Source: Domibacillus enclensis (GTDB lineage: Bacteria; Bacillota; Bacilli; Bacillales; Domibacillaceae). From it: 64,000 nucleotides of DNA. Shown piece by piece: positions 24,308-32,430 of this stretch. The notes below the pieces were generated by a model that was given only the letters and a program-made list of their open reading frames with translations, ran no database searches and was not told the DNA's origin. The stretch lies in contig NZ_FTLX01000007.1 in assembly GCF_900156125.1 (NCBI RefSeq), forward strand, positions 62,001 through 126,000. The letters are read 5' to 3'. The position numbers and the translations under genes are program-made. Every line of letters starts with the position of its first letter. The first letter of the stretch is position 1.

Positions 24308-25888
24308 CTATCGCCCAATCGCTGCCCCGTCTCCCCTCGGATCGACGCCGCCGTGCAGAAACCCCTGTTCATCACGCACAATTGCGTTGGCGTGCCCCAT
24401 AATTTTATCAACTGCTTCAACACGGTTCACTATATGGCCTGCTGCTGCTAGTTTTCCGGCGACTTCATCTGCCACTCTGCTTTCAATCTTTAGCTCCTGT
24501 GTATCCTCTCCCCACGTTCTCCCCCATACAAAGCGCGGCTCACTGATTGCCTGCTGCGGGTTCATACCGTAATCAATTATTCGCGTAATAATCGCCGTTT
24601 GTGTCTGCGGCTGTCCTTCCCCGCCCTGCGTTCCGTATAAAATAGCCGGCCTGCCGTTTTTCATCGCCAGTGCAGGCATCAGTGTATGAAAAGATCTTTT
24701 ATTCGGCTCCAGTGTATTCACGTGATCCGGCTCCAAAGAGAAAAATGATCCTCTATTTTGCATCGTAATGCCTGTGTCTCCAGCGACAATGCCTGAACCG
24801 AATTCAAAATAAAGACTTTGAATAAAGGAAACAGCGTTGCCTTCTGCATCAACAACGGCCGCATGCGCTGTATCGCTTCCAATCGGCTGAGTGAAGGGAT
24901 CACTGGCTTGATCCATGCGAATGTCTCCAGTCATTTCTTTTGCATACGACTTGCTCAGCAGTTTATCCAGTGGAATAGGACTGAAATCCGGATCGGTTAA
25001 AAACGCATTGCGGTCCTGGAAGCTTCTTTTCAGCGCTTCTACGAGCAAATGATAGTAGTCATACGAGCCGTGTGGAATAGCGCTAAGATCATAATTCTCT
25101 AAAATATTCAGTGCCATCAACCCAACAAATCCCTGTGAGTTCGGCGGCACCTGGTGCATCGTGTAGCCGCGATACGTGGACGAAAGCGGCTCCTCCCAGC
25201 TGCCACGGTGCGCCGCAAAATCCTCCACAGTCAGCAGCCCGCCCTTTGCCTGCAAAGAAGAAATGATTCTTTCCGCCAGCTCTCCTTCGTAAAAATCCTT
25301 TCGTCCCCTTTCGGCCAGCTGCTTGAGTGTATGTGCAAGGTCCGCCTGGATAAACCGCTCATTTATGTCCGGCACACGGTTTTCCGGGAGAAAAACAGCC
25401 GCCATGTCCTGGTCCTTTTTTAAAACATCCACATTTTTCACCGTATTCACGTGATGGTCTTCGGAGAGCGGAAAGCCGTTCGACGCATATTCAATTGCAG
25501 GTGCCAGAACGTCCGCCAGCGGCATCGTTCCATATTTCTTCAGGACCGCATCCCAGCTGTTCACCATGCCGGGAACGGTAATGACACTTTTAATTCCGCG
25601 AAATGGGATAGACGCGCAGTCAGCATACTGCTCTCTTGTAACACCGGCACCTGTACGGCCGCTGCCATTATACGCGCTCACGTCGTTGTCTTTCGCACTA
25701 TAGGCGAGCCAGAAGGAGTCACCGCCAAGGCCTGTCATATGCGGATACACCACCGCCAGGCAGGCACTGACCGCAATAGCTGCATCAAAGGCATTTCCTC
25801 CTTTTTCGAGAATCGCATTCCCCGCCTTTGACGCTAAATAATGCGGACTGACCACCATCGTTTTTGTGCCGACAACCGCTTTGTTCAT
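24308..25888 (-). CDS. ywrD: Gamma-glutamyltransferase family protein (YwrD-like)
   Basis: A 526-residue Ntn-hydrolase of the gamma-glutamyltransferase family. The autocleavage/nucleophile Thr is in GSDTAHAAVVDAEGNAVSFI (about residues 337-356), and the C-terminal GRPAILYGTQGGEGQPQTQ segment carries the substrate-binding glycines. There is no signal peptide, as in YwrD, so it acts inside the cell, possibly on glutathione-like or other gamma-glutamyl compounds. It overlaps the stop of the upstream MFS gene by four bases (ATGA at 25885-25888), so a transported substrate may be its target. Confidence 0.88.
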   Translation of the reverse strand: MNKAVVGTKTMVVSPHYLASKAGNAILEKGGNAFDAAIAVSACLAVVYPHMTGLGGDSFWLAYSAKDNDVSAYNGSGRTGAGVTREQYADCASIPFRGIKSVITVPGMVNSWDAVLKKYGTMPLADVLAPAIEYASNGFPLSEDHHVNTVKNVDVLKKDQDMAAVFLPENRVPDINERFIQADLAHTLKQLAERGRKDFYEGELAERIISSLQAKGGLLTVEDFAAHRGSWEEPLSSTYRGYTMHQVPPNSQGFVGLMALNILENYDLSAIPHGSYDYYHLLVEALKRSFQDRNAFLTDPDFSPIPLDKLLSKSYAKEMTGDIRMDQASDPFTQPIGSDTAHAAVVDAEGNAVSFIQSLYFEFGSGIVAGDTGITMQNRGSFFSLEPDHVNTLEPNKRSFHTLMPALAMKNGRPAILYGTQGGEGQPQTQTAIITRIIDYGMNPQQAISEPRFVWGRTWGEDTQELKIESRVADEVAGKLAAAGHIVNRVEAVDKIMGHANAIVRDEQGFLHGGVDPRGDGAAIGR

Positions 25889-27120
25889 ACCGCTTCCTCC
25901 CCCTTTGTATAATCAATATCTGTTTCCTCGACGTACCCTTTGTTATCCGTGAACATGAATAAAATGGCTCCGAAAATCAGTAAAGCACCCGATAAATAAA
26001 AACCAAATTCCAGCTGCCCTGTTGCATCTGCGAAAAATCCAGTAATGTACGGTGCAAAGATCGACGATAGCATTCCGCTAAAGTTAAAAAAGCCGTACAC
26101 TCGTGAATACATCGAAGGCGGTGTAATATCGGCCATGTACGAAATCAAAACCGGATCAAGCGCCAATTTCCCTAAAAGCCCATATAAGGCAAGACCGACA
26201 AGCAGAAGGGAATAATTCTCCGTGTACGGAATGGCAAACTGGCAAGCGGCTCCTGCAAGTGCAAGCGAGATAATTAACGGTTTTCTATTTTTAATTCTAT
26301 CAGACAAAAAGCCAAACAGAATAGCTCCTGGAATCGACGCCCATGGAACAAGTGATGCAATGATGCCCGTTTGCGAAGCCTCTACACCTCTTACAGTTTG
26401 CAGGTAATACGGCAGCCAGGTCAGCATGCCAAAAAATCCGTATAAAGAGCAGAAAATCAAAACGTACACGAGAATATGGTTTTTTGTGAACAGCTTTTTC
26501 ATATCTAATTTTTCCGATTGCCCCGCAGCCTTTGCTGCTGCTTTCTTTTTGTGCGTGTCATCCCGGACAAAAACAGCAATCAAAATCGCCACAATAATCG
26601 TCGGAACCGCAAACACATAAAACGGATACTGCCACCCTTTGTTTAATGTATATGTAAAATAACTCGACGCCATAAATCCGAGTGAGATCCCGAATGCCAT
26701 GCCGCTGTTGATAAGAGCAGAAACAAGTCCGCGATATTTTTGCGGTGTAATCGTAGACGAAATCCCATATTGAGAGCCATAGTATGTTCCTTCTCCCAGC
26801 CCAGTGATCGCACGCATCATTAAAAAGATCAGAAAGGTTGTCGCCGTGCCGCTTAAATACGTCGCAACGCCAAACACTAAATAACCAATGACCAGCACTT
26901 TTACCCGGCCGAATCTGTCAGCCAGAAAGCCTGTTGGAATCTGCATCGCGGCATATGCGGCAAAAAAGACCGTAGACATTAACCCAAGCTGAGATTTATC
27001 AAGACTCCATTCTTCTCCAATGCTCCCCATAACAGGCGATAGAATATTCCGGTCGGCGTACATAAAAACCCAGCCGAGGAAAAAGAGGAAAATAACAAAA
27101 GCAGGATGTGTTTTCTTCAT
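25885..27120 (-). CDS. MFS transporter coupled to the gamma-glutamyltransferase
   Basis: A 411-residue major facilitator with twelve membrane segments and a central basic loop (KKKAAAKAAGQSEKLDMKKL). DRNILSPVMGSIGEEW and GFLADRFGRVKVLVIGY match the anion:cation symporter (sugar-phosphate/organic acid) branch. The coupling with ggt (ATGA overlap) suggests import or export of a peptide, organic acid or gamma-glutamyl compound. It is divergent from the chromate transporter genes. Confidence 0.83.
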   Translation of the reverse strand: MKKTHPAFVIFLFFLGWVFMYADRNILSPVMGSIGEEWSLDKSQLGLMSTVFFAAYAAMQIPTGFLADRFGRVKVLVIGYLVFGVATYLSGTATTFLIFLMMRAITGLGEGTYYGSQYGISSTITPQKYRGLVSALINSGMAFGISLGFMASSYFTYTLNKGWQYPFYVFAVPTIIVAILIAVFVRDDTHKKKAAAKAAGQSEKLDMKKLFTKNHILVYVLIFCSLYGFFGMLTWLPYYLQTVRGVEASQTGIIASLVPWASIPGAILFGFLSDRIKNRKPLIISLALAGAACQFAIPYTENYSLLLVGLALYGLLGKLALDPVLISYMADITPPSMYSRVYGFFNFSGMLSSIFAPYITGFFADATGQLEFGFYLSGALLIFGAILFMFTDNKGYVEETDIDYTKGEEAV

Positions 27121-27294
27121 ATTGATGAGCCCCTTTTCAATTTGATAGAACCATCATAAAAAACAAATCCCTAAAAAAACTCTTTTCAGATAGATAATCT
27201 GACACAATTTTTTTCGAAACGTAATCATTTCATCTTTTTTTATTACCATTCGAATGTTAATATATAATTATCAAAACAAATAGTACAAATGATA

Positions 27295-27328
27295 TGGAGG
27301 CGTTCTCATTTCATAATGGAACGTTTTT
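27295..27328 (+). promoter_or_regulatory. Hairpin with T run in the chromate operon leader
   Basis: CGTTC and CATT (one bulged T) pair with AATG and GAACG, followed by TTTTTC. It lies between the AT-rich promoter region (TATAAT near 27263) and the first chromate gene, where it could attenuate transcription. The stem is short, so this is tentative. Confidence 0.4.
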
Positions 27329-27348
27329 CAAACAGAAAGGATGATTAG
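27316..27348 (+). CDS. Putative 10-codon leader ORF before the chromate genes
   Basis: ATG at 27316 to TAG at 27346, encoding MERFSNRKDD. Its stop codon directly abuts the ATG of the chromate gene (27349), and it overlaps the leader hairpin. A GGAGG lies upstream but 15 bases away, which is too far for strong initiation, so translation is doubtful. Confidence 0.2.
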   Translation: MERFSNRKDD

Positions 27349-27918
27349 ATGAAGCAACGGGATATTTTTATCGCTTTTTTCCGAAGCAGCATGCTCGGCT
27401 ACGGCGGCGGTCCGACGACGATACCGCTTGTACAAAAGGAAGTGGTGGAGCGATTTAAATGGATGGACAATGAAGAGTTTGGCGATATTCTGGCCATTGG
27501 CAATACATTGCCCGGTCCTATTAATACAAAAATGGCCGGTTATATCGGCTACCGGATCGGCGGCATCCCCGGAACGATTAATGCCATTTTAGCCACGATT
27601 TTGCCGACCATTCTCTTAATGATTATTCTTTTAACAACGCTGACCGCCTTTAAAGACCTGGCCTGGGTGCAGGGAATGACTCGGGGCGTGCTGCCGGTTG
27701 TCGGGGTGATGCTGGCCGTTTTGACGAAGGATTTCCTGCAAAGCTCAGTGAAGGGGCTGAAATGGGCAACGGTCGTGCTGCATGTTGTTCTTGCTCTTCT
27801 TTTCATTGAATTTCTTCACGTCCATCCTGCTATTATCATTGCCGCGTTGCTGATCTTTGCTTTTTTCAAGCCGGTTCCAAAAAAAGAAACAAAGGATAAG
27901 AAAGGGCGGCTGGCATGA
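27349..27918 (+). CDS. Chromate transporter, first half (ChrA/YwrB-like)
   Basis: A 189-residue single-domain chromate transporter (CHR family, short chain). The signature is GYGGGPTTIPLVQKEVVERF near the N-terminus, then the FGDILAIGNTLPGPINTKMAGYIGYRIGG motif and hydrophobic segments to about residue 175. Short CHR proteins work as pairs encoded side by side; the partner overlaps by four bases (27915-27918). AAAGGATG lies upstream. The pair probably exports chromate (which enters cells by sulfate transporters) and may be regulated by the ChrS-like protein. Confidence 0.9.
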   Translation: MKQRDIFIAFFRSSMLGYGGGPTTIPLVQKEVVERFKWMDNEEFGDILAIGNTLPGPINTKMAGYIGYRIGGIPGTINAILATILPTILLMIILLTTLTAFKDLAWVQGMTRGVLPVVGVMLAVLTKDFLQSSVKGLKWATVVLHVVLALLFIEFLHVHPAIIIAALLIFAFFKPVPKKETKDKKGRLA

Positions 27919-28445
27919 TTTATTTACACATTTTCTGGGTTTTTCTTATGACGAATCTGCTTGGCTATGGCGGAGGTCCTGCCACCATTCCCCTCATTCA
28001 AAAAGAGGTAGTGGACCGGTACGGCTGGATGACCGTTCAAGAATTTAATGAGGCGTTTGCGATGGGAAATGCGCTGCCGGGTCCCATTGCAACGAAAATG
28101 GGCGGTTATATCGGGTTTCAAGAAGGCGGCTGGCTCGGAGCGGTATTAGCGGTTCTAGCGACTGTCACACCTTCTCTTCTTTTAATGATTACGCTGATGG
28201 GCATCTTGTATAAAAATCGGACAAATCCGCGCGTAAAGCGAATGACCGCTTATGTAAAGCCAACCATCGCCGTTTTGCTCGGCGTCATGGCATTCCAGGC
28301 GTTTTTTGATTCATACGTGCAAATGAGCATTCTTCATATCGTTATTCTCGCTGCCGGCAGCTACTGGCTGATGGAAAAGAAAAAAGTCCATCCCGGCCTT
28401 GTTGTCCTGTCCTCTCTTCTATATGGTGCCGTTCTGCTCTCCTAA
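27915..28445 (+). CDS. Chromate transporter, second half (ChrA/YwrA-like)
   Basis: A 176-residue short-chain CHR protein. It repeats the signature of its partner (GYGGGPATIPLIQKEVVDRY and FAMGNALPGPIATKMGGYIG). Its ATG overlaps the stop of the first half, giving coupled, equal synthesis. Predicted topology is opposite to that of the partner in paired CHR proteins. A strong bidirectional terminator follows. Confidence 0.9.
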   Translation: MIYLHIFWVFLMTNLLGYGGGPATIPLIQKEVVDRYGWMTVQEFNEAFAMGNALPGPIATKMGGYIGFQEGGWLGAVLAVLATVTPSLLLMITLMGILYKNRTNPRVKRMTAYVKPTIAVLLGVMAFQAFFDSYVQMSILHIVILAAGSYWLMEKKKVHPGLVVLSSLLYGAVLLS

Positions 28446-28446
28446 C

Positions 28447-28505
28447 AAAACAAGCCTGAATGCATTCCTTTTTATATAGAGGAACGTCATTCAGGCTTGT
28501 TTTTG
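28447..28505. terminator. Bidirectional terminator after the chromate genes
   Basis: AACAAGCCTGAATG pairs with CATTCAGGCTTGTT (14 bp), with a further inner arm, and T runs on both sides. It also ends the converging sigma-like gene. Confidence 0.88.
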
Positions 28506-28736
28506 ATAATCTGTTTGCAGATGGTTCACTTTTTCAAGGCACATGTTGACGAGAACAATGGATCTTCTTTTTTCGATTAAAATCAAATGCGGATTCGTCC
28601 AAATCTCCTGAAAAACGAGCTGTACCGCTTGCTCCGATAGCTGTTTATCCTGTAGTACTCCATAAGCTGTTTTCCATAGCAGCAGCGCATATTGGTCATA
28701 TAACTGTTCAAGCCTGTGATGCCGGGCTTCCGTCAT
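28491..28736 (-). CDS. Sigma-70 region 2-like small protein (no region 4)
   Basis: From the ATG at 28736 the product has 81 residues. LYDQYALLLWKTAYGVLQDK and the following LSEQAVQLVFQEIWTN match the ECF sigma factor region 2 pattern (LYdrYaplLyglAlrilgd, then aEdvvQevFlriW). Region 4, which contacts the -35 box, is missing: the frame stops about 30 residues after the region 2 helix. A very strong GGGGGAGGGGGTGG lies 4-6 bases upstream of this ATG; an alternative start at 28817 gives 108 residues. B. subtilis RsoA is a similar-sized region 2-like protein that works with SigO. No partner is encoded in the window. Confidence 0.6.
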   Translation of the reverse strand: MTEARHHRLEQLYDQYALLLWKTAYGVLQDKQLSEQAVQLVFQEIWTNPHLILIEKRRSIVLVNMCLEKVNHLQTDYQKQA

Positions 28737-28922
28737 AAGTCCCACCCCCTCCCCCAATAGTACCCGGTGGAGCGCTTCCAGAAACGCGTCAATGTGCTTT
28801 ATTTCGACGTAATTCATTTGGACCTGCTCATTTTTTTATAAAAAAAGTGATCCAAACATGAATCTCCTCCGTTAGCTGTGATAAGAACAACAAATCTTAC
28901 TTGGAAAAAGGAGAGGTTCACG

Positions 28923-30296
28923 TTGAAAAAAAGAAACTTGAATAAAAAATTACTAATTGCCCCACTCGCATTCTCACTGGTCGTTCCAACTGCTGCCTTC
29001 GCAGACAGTGGAGAGCATATGAATCACGAAAACAAAGCATCAGCCGAAGCAAGCACCAGCACTGCAACTCCAGCAGCAGAGCTTCGCATCACACTGGATA
29101 CCGCCCTAACGGAACATGCTTTTCTAGCGATTGAAGCGATGCGAAAAGGAGCTGACGGAGCGGAAGATTTTGATCAAACCGCCGCTGCGCTGACAGCTAA
29201 CTCAGATGACATTGCCGCTGCTGTTTCTTCTGTATACGGCGAAGAAGCAGGCGCACAATTTTTAGAGATCTGGAACTCTCATATCGGCTACTTCGTTGAT
29301 TATGTGAAAGCAACTGGCGCCGGCGATGAAGAAGCTAAAAATGCGGCACTGGCAGAGCTTGAAGAGTACAAAAAAGAGCAGGCTGCCTTTTTCGCCACAG
29401 CTACTGAAGACCGTCTTCCTGAAGCCGCTCTTGTTGAAGGATTAACGATGCACGTTGACCAGCTTCTTGGCGCATTTGACGCATACGTGGCAGGTGACTT
29501 CGAAACAGCTTATACACATGAGCGTGAAGCCATTCACCATATGAGTATGTTCTCAGAGACATTATCCATTGCCATTGCCGATCAATTCCCGGATAAATTC
29601 GAAAACTCGAATCCCGATACACCAGCGGTTGATCTCCGCGCACAGCTGAACTATGTGTTCACTGAGCACGCAGGATTAGCGGCGATGGCCATGCAGGACG
29701 GGGCTGACGGAGCGGAAAGCTTTGAACAGGCAGCTGCTGCTTTAACAGCCAACGCAGATGACCTTTCAGCAGCGGTCGCTTCTGTATACGGGGAAGAAGC
29801 AGGGGCACAGTTTTCTGAAATCTGGAATTCCCACATCGGCTACTTTGTAGATTATGTAAAAGCAACAGGCGCTGAAGATGCCGAAGCACAGGAAGCAGCA
29901 AAAGCAGAGCTCGATGAATACATTAAGGAGCAAGCCGCTTTTCTTGATACAGCGACACAAGGGCGCGTCCCAGCCGCTGATCTTGAAGAAGGATTAACCG
30001 CTCACGTGGATCAGCTTTTAACAGCCTTTGATTCATACGTAGCCGGTGATTATGAAACAGCGTACGGCTCCATCCGCGAAGCATACGCACATATGACAAT
30101 GCCGGCAGCCGGACTGTCCGCTGCCATTGTGGATCAGTTCCCGGACAAATTTGCTGGTGAAGCCATGCCTGAAGAAATGCCACAAACCGGTCTAGGCGGC
30201 TCCGAGTCCAACATGCCTTACCTGTGGCTGCTTGCCGGCTTAATGCTTGCGGCATTAACAACAGTCGCCGCGCTTCGTTTCCGTAAACAGTCTTAA
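28923..30296 (+). CDS. Cell-wall-anchored protein with two copies of a helical domain
   Basis: A 457-residue surface protein using a TTG start (28923) after AAGGAGAGG. It has a signal peptide cleaved near AFA-DSG, two tandem domains of about 174 residues (roughly 53-226 and 237-410), an MPQTG sortase-like motif (about 419-423), a membrane segment and an RFRKQS tail. Each repeat has conserved EH, NSHIGYFVDYVKATG, HVDQLL-AFD-YVAGD and a terminal HM, so several His residues recur at matching places. Similar Bacillus proteins are often labelled copper amine oxidase-like, but no oxidase domain is visible. The repeats are strongly acidic and probably helical. Role unknown; surface metal binding is a guess. 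Confidence 0.7.
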   Translation: MKKRNLNKKLLIAPLAFSLVVPTAAFADSGEHMNHENKASAEASTSTATPAAELRITLDTALTEHAFLAIEAMRKGADGAEDFDQTAAALTANSDDIAAAVSSVYGEEAGAQFLEIWNSHIGYFVDYVKATGAGDEEAKNAALAELEEYKKEQAAFFATATEDRLPEAALVEGLTMHVDQLLGAFDAYVAGDFETAYTHEREAIHHMSMFSETLSIAIADQFPDKFENSNPDTPAVDLRAQLNYVFTEHAGLAAMAMQDGADGAESFEQAAAALTANADDLSAAVASVYGEEAGAQFSEIWNSHIGYFVDYVKATGAEDAEAQEAAKAELDEYIKEQAAFLDTATQGRVPAADLEEGLTAHVDQLLTAFDSYVAGDYETAYGSIREAYAHMTMPAAGLSAAIVDQFPDKFAGEAMPEEMPQTGLGGSESNMPYLWLLAGLMLAALTTVAALRFRKQS

Positions 30297-30306
30297 TCAA
30301 GAAAGA

Positions 30307-30338
30307 AATCCTGAAGGGTGCTCCTGCCCTTCAGGATT
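30307..30338 (+). terminator. Terminator after the surface protein gene
   Basis: AATCCTGAAGGG pairs with CCCTTCAGGATT around an 8-base loop, followed by TTTTTG. Confidence 0.88.
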
Positions 30339-30361
30339 TTTTGTTGACCGGGTCCAGCTGC

Positions 30362-30787
30362 TTACGCGCGGTCCGGATACATATTTTGCAAAAACTCAAC
30401 GGATTGAACAATCAGCTTTTTCAGTACATCCACATCAATATCCGCTACTTTGTTAATGTACACACAGGCTTTTCCAGACGTGTGCTTCCCGAATGTGTCC
30501 AGCAGCTCCTTGCGCTTATCATCACCTGTGGCAAAGTACAAGCTGATTTTTGCTTTGCGGGGCGAAAAGCCGACGAGCGGCGCATCGCCTTCGTGACCGG
30601 TCGGATATTTGTAATGATAAGAACCAAATCCGATGATGCTGGGGCCCCACATTTTCGCTTCATATCCAGTCATTTCTGTAAAAATATCCAATAGCTGATA
30701 CGCATCTTCCCGCTTTTTCGGGCTCTCTACCTGTTCGATAAACTCAATCACACTTCGATCCGTTTCTTTTGTTTTCAGCTCATACAT
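30362..30787 (-). CDS. DUF1801 family protein
   Basis: A 141-residue cytosolic protein. YELKTKETDRSVIEFIEQVE at the start, MWGPSIIGFGSYHYKYPTGH in the middle and the KISLYFATGDDKRKELLDTFGKH segment are typical of DUF1801. The function is unknown. The chosen ATG (30787) is preceded by AAAGGGG and lies inside the end of ogt, so the two genes overlap by 8 bases and are probably co-transcribed. Confidence 0.8.
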   Translation of the reverse strand: MYELKTKETDRSVIEFIEQVESPKKREDAYQLLDIFTEMTGYEAKMWGPSIIGFGSYHYKYPTGHEGDAPLVGFSPRKAKISLYFATGDDKRKELLDTFGKHTSGKACVYINKVADIDVDVLKKLIVQSVEFLQNMYPDRA

Positions 30788-31304
30788 GATCATCCGCCCC
30801 TTTTTGATCAATTAATTCCAAATCAAGCAAAAAACGTTTTAACGGCAGCCCGCCCCGGAAGCCAGTCAACTTGCCATTTTTGCCGATGACGCGGTGGCAT
30901 GGAATAACGATCATGGCCGGATTGGCACCGATCGCAGCACCAACAGCCCGGACAGCTGACGGGTTCTGAATCGCCGTTGCGATATCTGAATAAGACCACG
31001 TTTCTCCGTACGGAATTTCTGCCAGTGCGGCCCAAACCTTTTCCTGAAAAACAGTGCCTTTTGCATCCACAGGCAGCTGAAATGAACGGCTTTCCCCTGT
31101 AAAATAAGACTCCAGCTCTTTCCTGTAAGGCGTCAGTGCCACGTCGTCCTGGCTCAGCTGCGCAGCCGGATATTTCCGCTGCAGCTCTTCAGCCGATTCA
31201 CCAGGCGAACCGACCCAGCAAAGCCCCTTTTCCGTTCGCGCAATCAATAGAGCGCCCAGCGGACATTCGATAAATGAATAGAGAATGGTTTTCAAAGATG
31301 TCAC
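30780..31304 (-). CDS. ogt: Methylated-DNA--protein-cysteine methyltransferase
   Basis: A 174-residue suicide methyltransferase that moves the alkyl group from O6-methylguanine onto its own Cys in the PCHRVIG motif (about residues 142-148). The HTH region is FQEKVWAALAEIPYGETWSY with the arginine finger in SAVRAVGAAIGANP. It has the N-terminal RNase H-like domain and normal length. It contrasts with the Cys-less ATL at 512-802. Confidence 0.93.
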   Translation of the reverse strand: MTSLKTILYSFIECPLGALLIARTEKGLCWVGSPGESAEELQRKYPAAQLSQDDVALTPYRKELESYFTGESRSFQLPVDAKGTVFQEKVWAALAEIPYGETWSYSDIATAIQNPSAVRAVGAAIGANPAMIVIPCHRVIGKNGKLTGFRGGLPLKRFLLDLELIDQKGADDHV

Positions 31305-31332
31305 CTGCTTTTTAAGATGATAGAGAAAGCAT

Positions 31333-32178
31333 TTAACCGAAAGTTTTCTTTAAAAAATGATACAATCCATCCTCTTTGTAAGAATGCGCAGTCACATCAT
31401 CCGCTTTTTCCTTTACATAATCAGTCGCGTTTTGCATCGCCACACAGCGGCCGGCAAACTGAAACAGCGGCAAATCATTTTCTCCATCGCCAATAGCCAT
31501 AATTTCCTCGCGCTTCAAGCCGAACCGGTCCAGAACTTGAGCGATACCCGTTGCTTTTGATACGCCATCCACTGTTACCTCAACGTTATGATGTGTAGAA
31601 GACGCGGTTGTGAAGGCGATGCGCTCCTTCATCTGCTCAAGCTCTGCCTTCCACTGCTCCATTGCCTGCTCATCCCGGCTGAAAAAGTAAATTTTCGCCG
31701 CGTTTTCGGTTTGCAGCTTTTCTGTCCATTTGATTTTGGACTGAACCGCTTCCTGACGGGAAAGCCACTCATTATCATGCACCGCTTCCGGCTTCGGCTC
31801 TGTCGCGATTTCGGTCATAAACGCACGATCTTTTTTCAATGCAATCCGTCCGCCATCATTTGGATGCACTTCATAATAAATGCCCCATTCTCTTGACTTG
31901 GACACGAGCTCTTCCACTAAATCGCCTGGCAGTTCATGGCCGGAAATCTGCTCCTCCCCCACAAAAGCAGACATGCCATTTGCGGTCACCGTCCCGTCAA
32001 CAAGAAAATCAGACGGCAGCACATCTCTCGCTTCCTTAAGCGTGCGGCCCGTTGCGATAAATACCAACAGCCCGCGCTGGCGAAGCTCCTTTACGTATTC
32101 CGTTAATGTCTCGTTAACTGTGTTAAATTCTGTTAATGTTGTCCCGTCTAAATCAAGGACAATTGCTTTGCAATCCAT
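31333..32178 (-). CDS. Cof-type HAD-superfamily phosphatase
   Basis: A 281-residue HAD hydrolase with a C2B cap. Motif I is AIVLDLDGTTL (nucleophile Asp about 9), motif II IATGRT, motif III the Lys of KATGIAQVLDRFGL, and motif IV AIGDGENDLPLFQFAG. Such YkrA/YwpJ-type enzymes remove phosphate from sugar phosphates or flavin/pyridoxal phosphates. The substrate cannot be told. Neighbours do not form an evident operon with it. Confidence 0.85.
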   Translation of the reverse strand: MDCKAIVLDLDGTTLTEFNTVNETLTEYVKELRQRGLLVFIATGRTLKEARDVLPSDFLVDGTVTANGMSAFVGEEQISGHELPGDLVEELVSKSREWGIYYEVHPNDGGRIALKKDRAFMTEIATEPKPEAVHDNEWLSRQEAVQSKIKWTEKLQTENAAKIYFFSRDEQAMEQWKAELEQMKERIAFTTASSTHHNVEVTVDGVSKATGIAQVLDRFGLKREEIMAIGDGENDLPLFQFAGRCVAMQNATDYVKEKADDVTAHSYKEDGLYHFLKKTFG

Positions 32179-32273
32179 CCACTCACCTCACATTTGATCA
32201 TGGCAAAAAGCAGCCTATGTCTTAATGAGACCATAGACTGCTTTTAAATACAACCCGATGCTTATAACCCTTC

Positions 32274-32404
32274 CTATCGCTGATAAAAGATGATGATCGC
32301 CGGTACATTTTACTTATCGCTGATATAAAGCAGTCTAACGCTGATATCACGGCAATACTGGCGATAGACTGGTGGATACCGGCTTTAATATTATTTTACC
32401 GGCT
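32274..32404. repeat. 20-bp-phased short-word array (same words as 18971-19062)
   Basis: CGC words start at 32278, 32298, 32318 and 32339, an inverted GCG at 32361, and ACCGG words at 32378 and 32398. Steps are 20, 20, 21, 22, 17 and 20. Words include CTATCGCTGATAA, GATCGCCGGTAC, TTATCGCTGATATAA and ACGCTGATATCA. The array fills the space between the binding-protein gene and the HAD gene. Confidence 0.65.
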
Positions 32405-32430
32405 CTAGCCTTTGTTGCTATGCAAAAATG

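Noticed and set aside
30780-30811. DUF1801 start at 30811
   Set aside because: It would overlap ogt by 32 bases and has no ribosome binding site; AAAGGGG points to the ATG at 30787.
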